A stretch of 64,000 nucleotides of DNA, taken from contig JAJDWA010000002.1 of the NCBI GenBank assembly GCA_022825825.1, positions 174,723 to 238,722 of the forward strand, written 5' to 3'. The position numbers were made by a program, and so were the translations under genes. Source of the stretch: Candidatus Poribacteria bacterium. Lineage in GTDB: Bacteria; Poribacteria; WGA-4E; WGA-3G. Shown piece by piece: positions 36,664-45,452 of the stretch. The notes beneath the pieces are model-generated. The model ran no database searches. It was given only the letters and a program-made list of their open reading frames with translations, and was not told the origin of the DNA. Positions within the stretch are counted from its first letter, which is position 1; each line of letters opens with the position of its first letter.

Positions 36664-37515
36664 ATGGCGAACCAACGCAGAGGTCTGGCATCTGAAAGTA
36701 TCTTTAAACGGGTTTTTACTGCCGTGATAGCGTTTTTGTCACTATTGATTGAAAAGGAGACATGGCAAGCCTTGGCTCGTTGGGGGTTATGGCGCGCTTT
36801 GCCGAAACGGCGCCGTATCCTTAAATTAGTGCAAGAACTAAAACCGTTAGCTGAAAATGCTGCCCCCGAAATGCATGCCTTACGTGATGAAGTATTTTCA
36901 AAAAGTTGTCTTGAACTGCGTCAACTACAAGATAGACAAATCCTGCTGGAAATTCTCAATCATGTAGAACAACCGCTCGGATTAGAGCAGATATTTTTTG
37001 CAGCACTGTACCCAGTTTTAGTCAAGCGGGATTTGGCTGCAATTCCGATCCCAACTGAGACGCCTCATCGGCTTGAGGTAGAAATCGGTTACCTTGCACA
37101 CAATGAGGATTATTTTTTCTGGGTATTTGAAATTGACAGTAATAGACGGATGTCTCTTAAAACCGCCCTTGATGTTAGAGAAGCACAACGTGATGACAAA
37201 CGTTATGTAATTTATACACTCGGTTGTACGGGGCTCGTTGAAACAGATTTCGCTGCGTATGCGGAGCAGTGGCTTCTTAATACCCAGCGTTTAACAATTG
37301 CGTTGCCGCTTCTTGCCACGGCGTATGCGGAGCAGTGGATCCTTAACACACGGATATACTTTGCGCATATTTTAAAAGATTTGAAAAAACGGAATTATAA
37401 GGTCACAGCAGAGGCAATACCTGATTTTGAACGGGCGCGGTTGTCAATACTACGCCATCTCTCCCTGCTCCGGCTAAATAGACGTCAATTTCAGTCCGAA
37501 CGCCGAAATCGGTGA
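36664..37515 (+). CDS. Hypothetical protein with a 22-residue internal duplication
   Basis: 283 aa. There is a hydrophobic stretch near residues 17-30, then charged helices. The unit AYAEQWLLNT (about residue 198) recurs as AYAEQWILNT 22 residues later; at DNA level GCGTATGCGGAGCAGTGG repeats 66 bp apart (37255 and 37321). I do not recognise the family. The final 113 bp overlap the end of the opposing M24 gene, which is unusual, and the last 37 residues (Arg/Leu-rich) may not belong to the original protein. Coding status is likely but not certain. Confidence 0.5.
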   Translation: MANQRRGLASESIFKRVFTAVIAFLSLLIEKETWQALARWGLWRALPKRRRILKLVQELKPLAENAAPEMHALRDEVFSKSCLELRQLQDRQILLEILNHVEQPLGLEQIFFAALYPVLVKRDLAAIPIPTETPHRLEVEIGYLAHNEDYFFWVFEIDSNRRMSLKTALDVREAQRDDKRYVIYTLGCTGLVETDFAAYAEQWLLNTQRLTIALPLLATAYAEQWILNTRIYFAHILKDLKKRNYKVTAEAIPDFERARLSILRHLSLLRLNRRQFQSERRNR

Positions 37516-38584
37516 GATAGATCCCCGGTTCTATTGAGAAACAGATACCCGGAATAAGTAAACGCGTATCTTGTGTTTCCAGATTGTCTAAATTCACGCC
37601 GTTTCCATGGATAACAGTGCCAATGTTGTGGCCCGTGCGGTGGATAAAGTATTCTCCATATCCTTTTTCAGTTATATACCCACGGACGCAATCATCAACA
37701 GTATAGCCGGGGATCGGCTCGTTGGCTGCCCATTTTTCACGGATGAACGCTACTGCTCTATCCCGTGCTTCCTTTACGATTTCAAATATTTCAACATACT
37801 TATCAGGAACGGTTGTTCCTGCATAAGCAACCCACGTTGTATCAGCAAAGACAGCATCTGGGTCTTTCTGTTTTGCCCATAAATCTATTAAGATAAAGTC
37901 TCCCGTTTTAATCTGTTGTGTGCGCGTCTCGGTAGGCGCATAATGTGGGTCTCCGCTATTCGCGTTGACAGCAACGATGGGCGGGTGTTCGGTTACCAAT
38001 TCCATTTCATCAAACTGGTTGAGAATCTGTTGCTGAACATCGTATTCGGTGATTGTTCTGCCTGCCTTAAGTTGCCCCCCAATCCAGGCAAAGGCATAGT
38101 CTTTTGCTTGCAGGACTAAATTAGCAGATTTTTGATGCCCCTCGTACTGTGCTTTGCTTAAGCACGCTTCAACATGTTGTACAAGTTCCGCTGAAGAGTG
38201 CACCTCAATTCCAAAAGAGCGAATCCATTCTAATGTCCCAGCGTCTACGCGTGAAATATAGGGAATTGAGGCGTTAGGCGAATACTCCATCGCAACCGAT
38301 TTAACATCACCGAGAAAGGATTCTATCTCTTCGTTGAGTTCCTGCCACCCTGCGTAAAGTGAGACAGTTCCCCGCACATCGGAGAAATTTGACGTTTCTA
38401 TCCGATGAATTAGCCATTTTGGTTCGCCTTGCACGGGAATTAGGCAAAACCAACGCCGGGTAATGTTTGCTCCGGTCAAACCTGCTACGTTTTGTGAAAT
38501 CGGGTTGATGCCTCGAAAATCGTATAGCAGCCAGGCATCAAGGTCTAATGTAGTTAAGGCAGTTTGGATTTCAGATATTTTCAT
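37403..38584 (-). CDS. M24-family metallopeptidase (Xaa-Pro aminopeptidase-like)
   Basis: 393 aa. The pita-bread C-domain has metal ligands D in ILIDLWAKQ, D in FADTTW, H in HRTGHNIG, E in SIEPGIYL and E in RTEIDVYLA. An N-terminal creatinase-like domain of about 140 residues precedes it. It would remove N-terminal residues before proline. Its 3' end overlaps the convergent gene at 36664 by 113 bp; the peptidase core is complete without the overlap region. Confidence 0.92.
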   Translation of the reverse strand: MKISEIQTALTTLDLDAWLLYDFRGINPISQNVAGLTGANITRRWFCLIPVQGEPKWLIHRIETSNFSDVRGTVSLYAGWQELNEEIESFLGDVKSVAMEYSPNASIPYISRVDAGTLEWIRSFGIEVHSSAELVQHVEACLSKAQYEGHQKSANLVLQAKDYAFAWIGGQLKAGRTITEYDVQQQILNQFDEMELVTEHPPIVAVNANSGDPHYAPTETRTQQIKTGDFILIDLWAKQKDPDAVFADTTWVAYAGTTVPDKYVEIFEIVKEARDRAVAFIREKWAANEPIPGYTVDDCVRGYITEKGYGEYFIHRTGHNIGTVIHGNGVNLDNLETQDTRLLIPGICFSIEPGIYLTDFGVRTEIDVYLAGAGRDGVVLTTAPVQNQVLPLL

Positions 38585-38681
38585 ATATTAGAAATATTCA
38601 TAGATGTAGAATTTAAACAAATGGACTGTAAAACCATAATAGCAGAGAAAGAGACTGTTGTCAATGGATTTATAGTGAATT

Positions 38682-38809
38682 CAGAGCCATTCAATCGTCG
38701 CGAAGCGCTTTGTCCGCTCGATTTCTTTTGTCCGAGTGACCGGGAGGTCGCTCGGACAGTAAGAGGTTTTGGAAAAAAGGCAGAATTATTAGAGAATTGA
38801 ATGGCTCTG
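38682..38809. mobile_element. MITE-like element, family CAGAGNCATTCAAT (copy 2), with 9-bp target duplication
   Basis: 128 bp. Terminal inverted repeats CAGAGCCATTCAAT and ATTGAATGGCTCTG are perfect over 14 bp. TAGTGAATT occurs immediately outside both ends (38673-38681 and 38810-38818), a clean 9-bp target duplication that shows transposition into this 318-bp gap. Internal GTCCGAGTGACC and GGTCGCTCGGAC form another inverted pair. There is no coding capacity; a transposase with 9-bp duplications elsewhere in the genome would move it. Confidence 0.85.
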
Positions 38810-38847
38810 TAGTGAATTTTGAAAATAAATACACACTTTTACACCAC

Positions 38848-38872
38848 GGTAGGTGCGGTTTCCTAATCGCAT
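38848..38872. repeat. Degenerate hairpin repeat (GGTAGGTGCGGTTTCCTAATCGC)
   Basis: A decayed member of the GGTGCGGTTTCCTAACCGCACC family, in which one arm has changed to AATCGC. It sits between the MITE-like element and the start of the protease/TPR gene's 3' side. No terminator tract is present. Confidence 0.5.
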
Positions 38873-38902
38873 TCAGTATTTGTGATAAAAAGTTATCTCC
38901 TA

Positions 38903-40624
38903 TTATTTTTGTCCCACATGCGGATCTAATTCCTTAGCTTTTTCAAAATCGGATTTCGCAGATTCCTTTTGTCCAAGTGCCTCCTTTGCAAGCCCGCGCT
39001 GATAGTAAACAATCGCCGCCTCCTCTGGATTTAAACGGATGGCTTTATCAAAATCTGCAATCGCACTTCTATAATAGCCGAGTGTCTTTTTCGCAAGCCC
39101 ACGTTGATAGTAATAATAGTCTTTATCTGACTCGGAGCTAATTTGGAGAAGTCTATCAAAATCTTTTATCGCACCTTTAGCATCTCCAAGCGCAATCTTT
39201 GCAAAACTTCGTGTTTGGTAAGCAAATTCGTTGTTTTGATTTTGTTGGATAGATTTCGTACAGTCATTTATTGCTTCTTTATACAACTTTCTGGCTCTCA
39301 CGATATTTCCTTCCTCAGATTCAAATTCAGCGAAGTTATACTGCGCCATCCCCCGGTAATTGTGTAAACTATGAGATTCGGGGTTAATGTTAATAGCTCG
39401 TGTGAAGTCTTCAATCGCCTGTTCATACAAATGGCGTGCTGTAATAGTTTTCCATTGCTTAGATTCAGATTGTCCAAATTTATGTTTAACGGATGCTCGA
39501 AAGTTGTACAGTTCTGCCTTTTCAGGATCAATTTTGATAGCCTTATCAAGGTCAACTATTGCGGCTTCATAATCACCAAGTTGGAACTTTGCCACTGCAC
39601 GAGTCTGATAAGCATCAGTAAATTTAGGCACTAATCTGATGACTTTATCAAAGTCAATTATTGCTCCTTCATAGTCACCACTGGTCAACTTTACAGCTCC
39701 CAGAGCAAGGTAAGCCTCCACAGGTTCTGTCCTCTGCCTATCTAATTTAATACCTTTTTCAATATCAACTATCGCCCTTTCATAGTTGCCGAGTTTATGC
39801 TTTGCCGATCCGCGTCTATAGTAAAAATTGGCAAAGTTAGGATTTAGTTGGATTGCTTTATCAAATTTAGCTATTGCGCTCTTATATTTCTTGTTAATCA
39901 ATTCCATATTTCCTTGACTTCCATAGACATACGCTCTAATTGGTTTTCGTTTTTGCCATCGCGCCAAAGGTTCTGTTAATTTTGACCGAGTAAGCAGTAC
40001 TTTGAGTATGTTTGAAGGAACAGCATAACCGTAATGCTCGCTTCCGAGAGCGCAAATCCCAATGACTTGTCCCTTACGGTTTACAATTGGTCCGCCACTA
40101 TTTCCAGCCCCCCAACTATTTCCCGGAAAAAGATCTGCTTTTAAACGAATCAACTTTTCACCATTCTGATTGTTACCTACCACGGTCGCTATAGTATTTT
40201 TATATTTCTCATCAGGAAAACCCGCAGCCAAGAAAAATTCACCTCCCTGAACAGAATCAATATTGGCGAACGGAAGCGGAACACCTCTTTCCATAACTTT
40301 TAGGATGACAAGATCATTTTCTACATCATACGCTGCCACTCCTTCAACTGTCCATTCCGTTTCTCTGTCTGCCGATTTTACAAGAATAGGTCCAGGCCGT
40401 GCAACAACGTGAATGTTCGTTGCAATCTTATCGCGTTCCACGAAAAAACCGCTACCCATACCAATTTCATCCTCAATTGAGACTATGGAATCTCTTATTT
40501 TTTTAGAGATTATGTCAGTTGTTGGTGCATTTAGTTTTTCGGCAACTCCCTGCGACACAAGTGCACAAGAGAACAAAAGTGCTAACGTTAATAAGCGTAA
40601 AAAAGTTTTCTTGTTGATGTTCAT
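38903..40624 (-). CDS. Exported trypsin-like protease with C-terminal TPR repeats
   Basis: 573 aa. A signal-peptide-like N-terminus with C20 after LLFS (a weak lipobox) precedes a trypsin-like domain with triad H72 (ATNIHVV), D104 (ENDLVIL) and S176 (GAGNSGGPI). From about residue 240 on, TPR units repeat with the YYRRGSAKHKLGNYERAI/AIKIDPEKAE pattern. There is no PDZ domain, so it differs from HtrA. It is probably a periplasmic or surface protease that recruits partners by TPRs. It is a tandem paralogue of the broken gene at 40643-42392. Confidence 0.85.
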   Translation of the reverse strand: MNINKKTFLRLLTLALLFSCALVSQGVAEKLNAPTTDIISKKIRDSIVSIEDEIGMGSGFFVERDKIATNIHVVARPGPILVKSADRETEWTVEGVAAYDVENDLVILKVMERGVPLPFANIDSVQGGEFFLAAGFPDEKYKNTIATVVGNNQNGEKLIRLKADLFPGNSWGAGNSGGPIVNRKGQVIGICALGSEHYGYAVPSNILKVLLTRSKLTEPLARWQKRKPIRAYVYGSQGNMELINKKYKSAIAKFDKAIQLNPNFANFYYRRGSAKHKLGNYERAIVDIEKGIKLDRQRTEPVEAYLALGAVKLTSGDYEGAIIDFDKVIRLVPKFTDAYQTRAVAKFQLGDYEAAIVDLDKAIKIDPEKAELYNFRASVKHKFGQSESKQWKTITARHLYEQAIEDFTRAININPESHSLHNYRGMAQYNFAEFESEEGNIVRARKLYKEAINDCTKSIQQNQNNEFAYQTRSFAKIALGDAKGAIKDFDRLLQISSESDKDYYYYQRGLAKKTLGYYRSAIADFDKAIRLNPEEAAIVYYQRGLAKEALGQKESAKSDFEKAKELDPHVGQK

Positions 40625-40642
40625 AAATAAAGTCCTCTAATC

Positions 40643-41119
40643 TTATTCTTTGAAATCATTTGGGTCTAATTCCTTAGCCTTTTCAAAATCAGCTTTTGCA
40701 GCTTCTGTTTGCCCAAGTGCTTCTTTCGTCTGTCCTCGATATCTGTAGGCATAGGCGTTTTCCGAATCTAATTGGATGGATTTTTCTATATCAATAAGCG
40801 CTGCTTCATATAATTCTTGAGATACGTCCAAGTCTCCGAATACGACTTCAGCCTTTCCAAGTAAATACTGCGCCCATCCGCGATTGTTGTATGCATCCGC
40901 GAATTCTGAATCTAAATGTATTGCCTGCGTACAATCCTCTATTGCACCTATAAACATTTGTCGTGCTTGTCCTTTACGACTTTTTTCGACGTGAATTTGT
41001 CCCACCTTGCTTTTTATCCACGCCCTATCGTTGTATGCATTTGCAGACGTAGACTCAAGTTGGATTACTTTAGTAAGGTCTTCTATAGCCTCATGATATA
41101 GGTTTAGTGATTGAACCAT
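40643..41119 (-). CDS. TPR repeats, detached 3' part of the second protease/TPR gene
   Basis: 158 aa with three TPR-like units (AWIKSKVGQ, GWAQYLLGK, YRGQTKEALGQ) and the same end as the paralogue (TEAAKADFEKAKELDPN). It begins MVQSLNLYHEAIEDL. Reading AAATTT instead of AAATTTT just upstream joins the preceding frame without a gap (KFEGDMVQS). It is therefore very likely the C-terminal part of 41127-42392. Whether it is translated on its own is doubtful, although AAGGAG happens to stand near this ATG. Confidence 0.6.
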   Translation of the reverse strand: MVQSLNLYHEAIEDLTKVIQLESTSANAYNDRAWIKSKVGQIHVEKSRKGQARQMFIGAIEDCTQAIHLDSEFADAYNNRGWAQYLLGKAEVVFGDLDVSQELYEAALIDIEKSIQLDSENAYAYRYRGQTKEALGQTEAAKADFEKAKELDPNDFKE

Positions 41120-41126
41120 ATCTCCT

Positions 41127-42392
41127 TCAAAATTTCGCTAATTCACTCTTTATCCATGCCCTATTGTGGAATGCTTTTGCAAACTCTGGCTCAAGGTGGA
41201 TAACTGTTGTAAAATCTTCTATTGCTTCTTCATATAGCCTTCGAGCGTTCACTACGTTCCCTTGCTTAACTTTAGATGTCCCTTGATCGGACTTCATTTG
41301 TCCACGACTGTAGTATATTCTAAAGTTCTTTGGCTCTAATTGGATTGCTTCCGCATAGTCTTTAATTGCTGCTGCATACATTCTTAGTGCTTCCTCAGCA
41401 TTTCCTTTATTGGATTCAAATTTACTGATCTCATACTTTGCAGCCCCGCGTAGGCTGTAAGCATCGCCGTAGCCCGGATGTAGTCCGATTGTTTCATTAA
41501 GGTCTTTAACAATTTCTTGATATAAAACACGTGCTTTTGCCATATTTTTCAACTCGACTTCAGACTCAGCCAGCCTTAATTTTGCGTTGGCACGCCCAAA
41601 ATACGCATAACCAAAAGCAGAATTTAATTGAAGCGCTTTGTTTAAGTCAACTATCGCTTTTTCGTAGCGATTTTTATGGAAATTTACGTTTGCTTGTGTA
41701 TAAAAACGAAAAGCTGCAACATCTTTTCTCTTCTGCCACTGTGCCAAAGGTTCTGTTGAATTCGACTGAGCAAGTAATGCTTTTAGAACACTTGCAGGAA
41801 TTGCGTAACTATAAGAAAGCAAACCTGCATCATCTACGCCAACGACTTGTCCTTTTCTGTTTAGTACGGGGCTACCGCTGCTCCCACCAGACGTATTGAT
41901 TTTCATTACGAGCCATTTGTCTCTATTTCGAATGCTGTGAATAGTGCCTTCTGTAACTTTGTAATTCCCACCGGAGTAACCTACTGCGAAAACAGTTTCC
42001 CCTATTTTTACATCATTACTATCGCCAATCGGAAGCGGTGTCCCTTCCCCTGAGATTTTTAATATGACAAGATCATTTATCAAATCATACGCAGCCACCC
42101 CTTCAACAGTCCATTCTGTTAGATCGTGAGAAGATTTTATGAGAATAGCCCCAGGGAATACAGCAATGTGAAGGTTCGTTGCAACTTTGTCACGCGCAAC
42201 AAAAAAACCACTTGCTGATCCGAAATCATCCTTAACCAATACTATAGAAGGTCTTATTTTTTCAGAAATTACGTCGGCTGTAGGTTTTTCGGTAATTACT
42301 TGCTGTGGTGCTCGGGCACAGGAAAGCAAAAATCCCAACGCTAATAAGACCAGTAAAACCTTGCTATTCGTTTTCATAAGTGGATACTGCAT
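41127..42392 (-). CDS. Trypsin-like protease with TPR repeats, truncated by a frameshift
   Basis: 421 aa. Lipoprotein-like start (FLLSC, Cys25 of this frame), trypsin domain with H75, D107 and S172 in the GGSSGSP motif, then TPR units from about residue 225. The frame stops at a TGA right after AAATTTTG (41127-41140 region), whereas the paralogue at 38903 continues. If the extra T is real the gene is a pseudogene; if it is a sequence error the full protein would be about 581 aa. The protease domain itself is complete. Confidence 0.75.
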   Translation of the reverse strand: MQYPLMKTNSKVLLVLLALGFLLSCARAPQQVITEKPTADVISEKIRPSIVLVKDDFGSASGFFVARDKVATNLHIAVFPGAILIKSSHDLTEWTVEGVAAYDLINDLVILKISGEGTPLPIGDSNDVKIGETVFAVGYSGGNYKVTEGTIHSIRNRDKWLVMKINTSGGSSGSPVLNRKGQVVGVDDAGLLSYSYAIPASVLKALLAQSNSTEPLAQWQKRKDVAAFRFYTQANVNFHKNRYEKAIVDLNKALQLNSAFGYAYFGRANAKLRLAESEVELKNMAKARVLYQEIVKDLNETIGLHPGYGDAYSLRGAAKYEISKFESNKGNAEEALRMYAAAIKDYAEAIQLEPKNFRIYYSRGQMKSDQGTSKVKQGNVVNARRLYEEAIEDFTTVIHLEPEFAKAFHNRAWIKSELAKF

Positions 42393-42565
42393 TTTTTTAA
42401 TTTATCTCAATTATACACGAGAGTTAAGACTGTGTAAAGTTTTACGCACTATGTAAGAAGTAATATACTTAAGAAAAAGATTAAACATCTATCTGTTACA
42501 TTGCGTTATAAACTTAACAGATCAAAACTGAACAATTCTATACCTAATCAAAATATAGATATAAA

Positions 42566-44722
42566 ATGGGATACCGAGTCATTCTTTTCATATTTGCTAT
42601 AGTTGCCACAATAAACTTTAACGCCTTTGCGAACAAAGAAATTAAGGCGTTAAAAACGCAAGAGGCAATCAAAATAGATGGTCATCTTAACGAGAAAGAC
42701 TGGTCTCGAACACAGGTCATTGACCATTTCACCCAACAATATCCTGATGAAGGACAACCGCTCTCCGAACGCACTGAGGTTCGCCTGTTGTATGACACCG
42801 AGAAACTTTATATCGGGTTTGAGTGTTACGACTCACAACCTGATAAGATCGTCGCAAACGAAATGCGGCGCGACGGAATGCTTTGGCAGAATGATAACAT
42901 TTATATCATGCTCGACACTTACGGTGATAAGCGACAGTGCGTTTTCTTTCGGATAAACCCGCTTGGCGCACAGTCAGATACCGCCGTCACGGATGGGGGA
43001 GAAAACCTCAACGGAAGCTGGGACTGCATTTGGGAATGTTCCGGGCGGCAACACGATAAAGGGTGGACAGTTGAGATAGCGATTCCTTTCAATCAGTTGC
43101 GTTTCAAGAAAAAAGATGTGATGGTATGGGGCGTGAATTTTGGACGCAACATCCCGCGGACAAACGAGACATCACAATGGATCCAAGTACCCAAAAGTCA
43201 GAGTTGGCCAGGCACTTTTTACCCGATATATCAAGGTAAACTGACTGGACTACAAGGTATTTCATCACCATCATATTTTGATGTCAAACCTTATCTAATT
43301 GGTGGGTTAGCGGAGAATCTTGATGATGCAGATTGGCAGCATAATACCGAACGCGATATCGGATTGGATATGAAATACGGTGTTACGTCAAACCTAACAT
43401 TAGACTTGACGATGAATACCGATTTTGCCCAGGTAGAAGCAGACCAGGAGCAGGTAAATCTCAATCGGTTCAGTCTCTATTTTCCCGAGCGGCGCGATTT
43501 TTTTCTTGAAGGCAGCGGACTATTTGCGTTTGGTGCTGGTGTTGGAGGCTGGGGGCCGCCACCGTTGGCTGTTTTCTATAGTCGCCGAATCGGCATTGTG
43601 GATGATGACAAAGAGGTTCGCCTTCTCGGAGGTGGCAAACTGACAGGAAAGGTCGGTGCTTACAGTGTTGGCGCACTTAACATGACGACTGCCGCTTCCG
43701 AGCAAATCCCTATGACAAACTTCTCTGTGCTAAGAATGCAACGCGATATTCTCAGCGATTCTACCGTTGGCTTGATTCTTACCAATCGGCAGAGCGATTT
43801 CGGTGGCAGTTACCATCGTAACGGTGGTATAGACCTATTTTTAAGACCTCATGACCAATGGCGCATGCGTGCCATGACAGTTGGCAGTTGGTCACCGGAT
43901 CCTGGCGAACGTGATTATGCCTGGTATCTTTCAAACAATTGGCGTAATAAACACTTCCGTGTCAACGCTTCGTATCTTGACATCGGCCCCGATTTTACGA
44001 GCGAAATGGGATACATGTATCGTAAAGACATACGGTCATTCAGAATGAATACTGGCGTTAACTCACAAATCAACCAATTCCTTATACGTGATCTTGGAGC
44101 AAGCCTTTCAGGCAGATATCTACTTGATCACGATAATAGGCTTATCGGATGGGAAGTTTATATTGGTGGGGATATTTCTTTTCCTGCAGGTGACGGTATT
44201 AATCTTGATTTTCAACGTTATTTCGACCGTGTTGATGAATCGTTTAGCTTTGATGCAGCTGAAATTCCTGCAGGGAATTACGAAATGAATAATTTTTCGC
44301 TTGGCCTCTACAGTGATTCCAGTCGTCCGTTTTCTATCTATGGAGGAATGAATTATGGGGATTACTTTCAAGGTAACAAGTTGGGTTTTTATATAGATAG
44401 TCAATGGCGCGTAACCCATCAACTTGCTATTGATACACGATTTAATAGAAATCTTATTTACTTACCTGAAATTGATCGTATAACGACAACTGTTGTTGGC
44501 GCGCGTATTAACTACGCTTTCAACACCCGTATTTTTGCAAAATTGTTTACGCAGTGGAATCGCAGTGAAGAACGGGCAAGCGCAAACTTCTTGCTCAATT
44601 ACATCTATCGTCCCGGTAGCGATTTTTACATCGTGTACAATCAAACTTGGGGAACATCGGATGGTTTTTACACCGACGAATGGACACTGTTGAGCAAGTT
44701 TACTTTTTTATTTAGCTTATAA
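42566..44722 (+). CDS. CBM9-like/DUF5916 outer-membrane barrel protein
   Basis: 718 aa. A signal peptide (about 1-22) precedes a carbohydrate-binding family 9-like domain (IKIDGHLNEKDW, VRLLYDTEKLYIGFEC) up to about residue 230. The remaining 480 residues fit DUF5916, with alternating aromatic beta strands (FRVNASYLDIG, SLGLYSDSS) and the FFLEGSGLFAFGAG motif. The last residues FLFSL resemble a barrel's terminal strand. This would be an exported sugar- or glycoside-interacting outer-membrane protein; transport is not proven. No clear ribosome site precedes the ATG. Confidence 0.85.
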   Translation: MGYRVILFIFAIVATINFNAFANKEIKALKTQEAIKIDGHLNEKDWSRTQVIDHFTQQYPDEGQPLSERTEVRLLYDTEKLYIGFECYDSQPDKIVANEMRRDGMLWQNDNIYIMLDTYGDKRQCVFFRINPLGAQSDTAVTDGGENLNGSWDCIWECSGRQHDKGWTVEIAIPFNQLRFKKKDVMVWGVNFGRNIPRTNETSQWIQVPKSQSWPGTFYPIYQGKLTGLQGISSPSYFDVKPYLIGGLAENLDDADWQHNTERDIGLDMKYGVTSNLTLDLTMNTDFAQVEADQEQVNLNRFSLYFPERRDFFLEGSGLFAFGAGVGGWGPPPLAVFYSRRIGIVDDDKEVRLLGGGKLTGKVGAYSVGALNMTTAASEQIPMTNFSVLRMQRDILSDSTVGLILTNRQSDFGGSYHRNGGIDLFLRPHDQWRMRAMTVGSWSPDPGERDYAWYLSNNWRNKHFRVNASYLDIGPDFTSEMGYMYRKDIRSFRMNTGVNSQINQFLIRDLGASLSGRYLLDHDNRLIGWEVYIGGDISFPAGDGINLDFQRYFDRVDESFSFDAAEIPAGNYEMNNFSLGLYSDSSRPFSIYGGMNYGDYFQGNKLGFYIDSQWRVTHQLAIDTRFNRNLIYLPEIDRITTTVVGARINYAFNTRIFAKLFTQWNRSEERASANFLLNYIYRPGSDFYIVYNQTWGTSDGFYTDEWTLLSKFTFLFSL

Positions 44723-44769
44723 GGTGAATTCGGTTGTAAAAATATAAAGTTCAATATTATCGTTAGCCG

Positions 44770-44996
44770 ATAACTGCTGTTGAGCTAATCAGTTCATCTA
44801 ACTGTTGCGCTATTGGGTTTAACCACTCACGCATCCGTTCCCATCTTTTCTGAACAGTCTTGGCAGTGGGACCTATTGCTTCAGCTTTAGGTCATCCAAT
44901 AGATATTCAACAACCTCAAGGTCCTTTTCTGGTAGAAGTCGCAGGAGGCCTTTGAGTAAATCTCGATCTGTCTCAGTCTGTTGTGTCAGCTGTGCG
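44770..44996 (-). pseudogene. Degraded fragment of an unknown gene
   Basis: On the minus strand two frames share a broken coding pattern: LLKGLLRLLPEKDLEVVEYL in one and KAEAIGPTAKTVQKRWERM in the next, with a shift between them. The second piece looks like a helix-turn-helix tail. I cannot name the parent gene. It is the remainder of the 730-bp gap at 44723-45452. Confidence 0.4.
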
Positions 44997-45379
44997 GCGC
45001 TCTATACTGCCCGGAAGTGTCACTAAAATCACACTTACTATACTTGAAAAGAGAAGTCCATAAGTGTAGTAAAGAAAGAGGAAAAGCGCGCCGAGCCCAA
45101 TGCAAAAACATAAGATAGGCATATAAAAGGTATGGATACAGATTGAGTGTCTGTCCTAAATCTCTACCGAGCGGCAACCATCGGTGCATATCGCGCGCCG
45201 GTAGATGTCCCTATTCTGAAATTAGGGTAGCTTGCCGATAGTAGAAGTAGGCATCGTTTTCGGTGAATTGTCCTGGCGGGATACGTTCGGTACCTTGAAC
45301 GCGTATCCAACAGCAAAGCAGCAGAATGCTGCCGAAAAATAGAAAAGCGATGATGGTACGGATAAAGTTGTTTGGTATT
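44997..45379 (-). pseudogene. STT3/AglB-like oligosaccharyltransferase relic
   Basis: On the minus strand an N-terminal hydrophobic helix (IIAFLFFGSILLLCC) is followed by FTENDAYFYYRQATLI, then an in-frame TAG, then GHLPARDMHRWLPLGRDL and LNLYPYLLYAYL. After a frameshift LPGSIERRTAD appears. The order D-x-Y-x-YY, GHLP, PLGRDL, NLYPYL, PGSIER is that of STT3-type oligosaccharyltransferases. Only the first few membrane segments survive. The 45421-45470 region, just right of it, repeats the start of the WD40 gene. Confidence 0.6.
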
Positions 45380-45452
45380 ACAATCTATCTAATGCTTTTT
45401 CGGGCACGGTCCCTCATCCATAGTGCTGTGGAAATTGAAAACAATCTATTTT

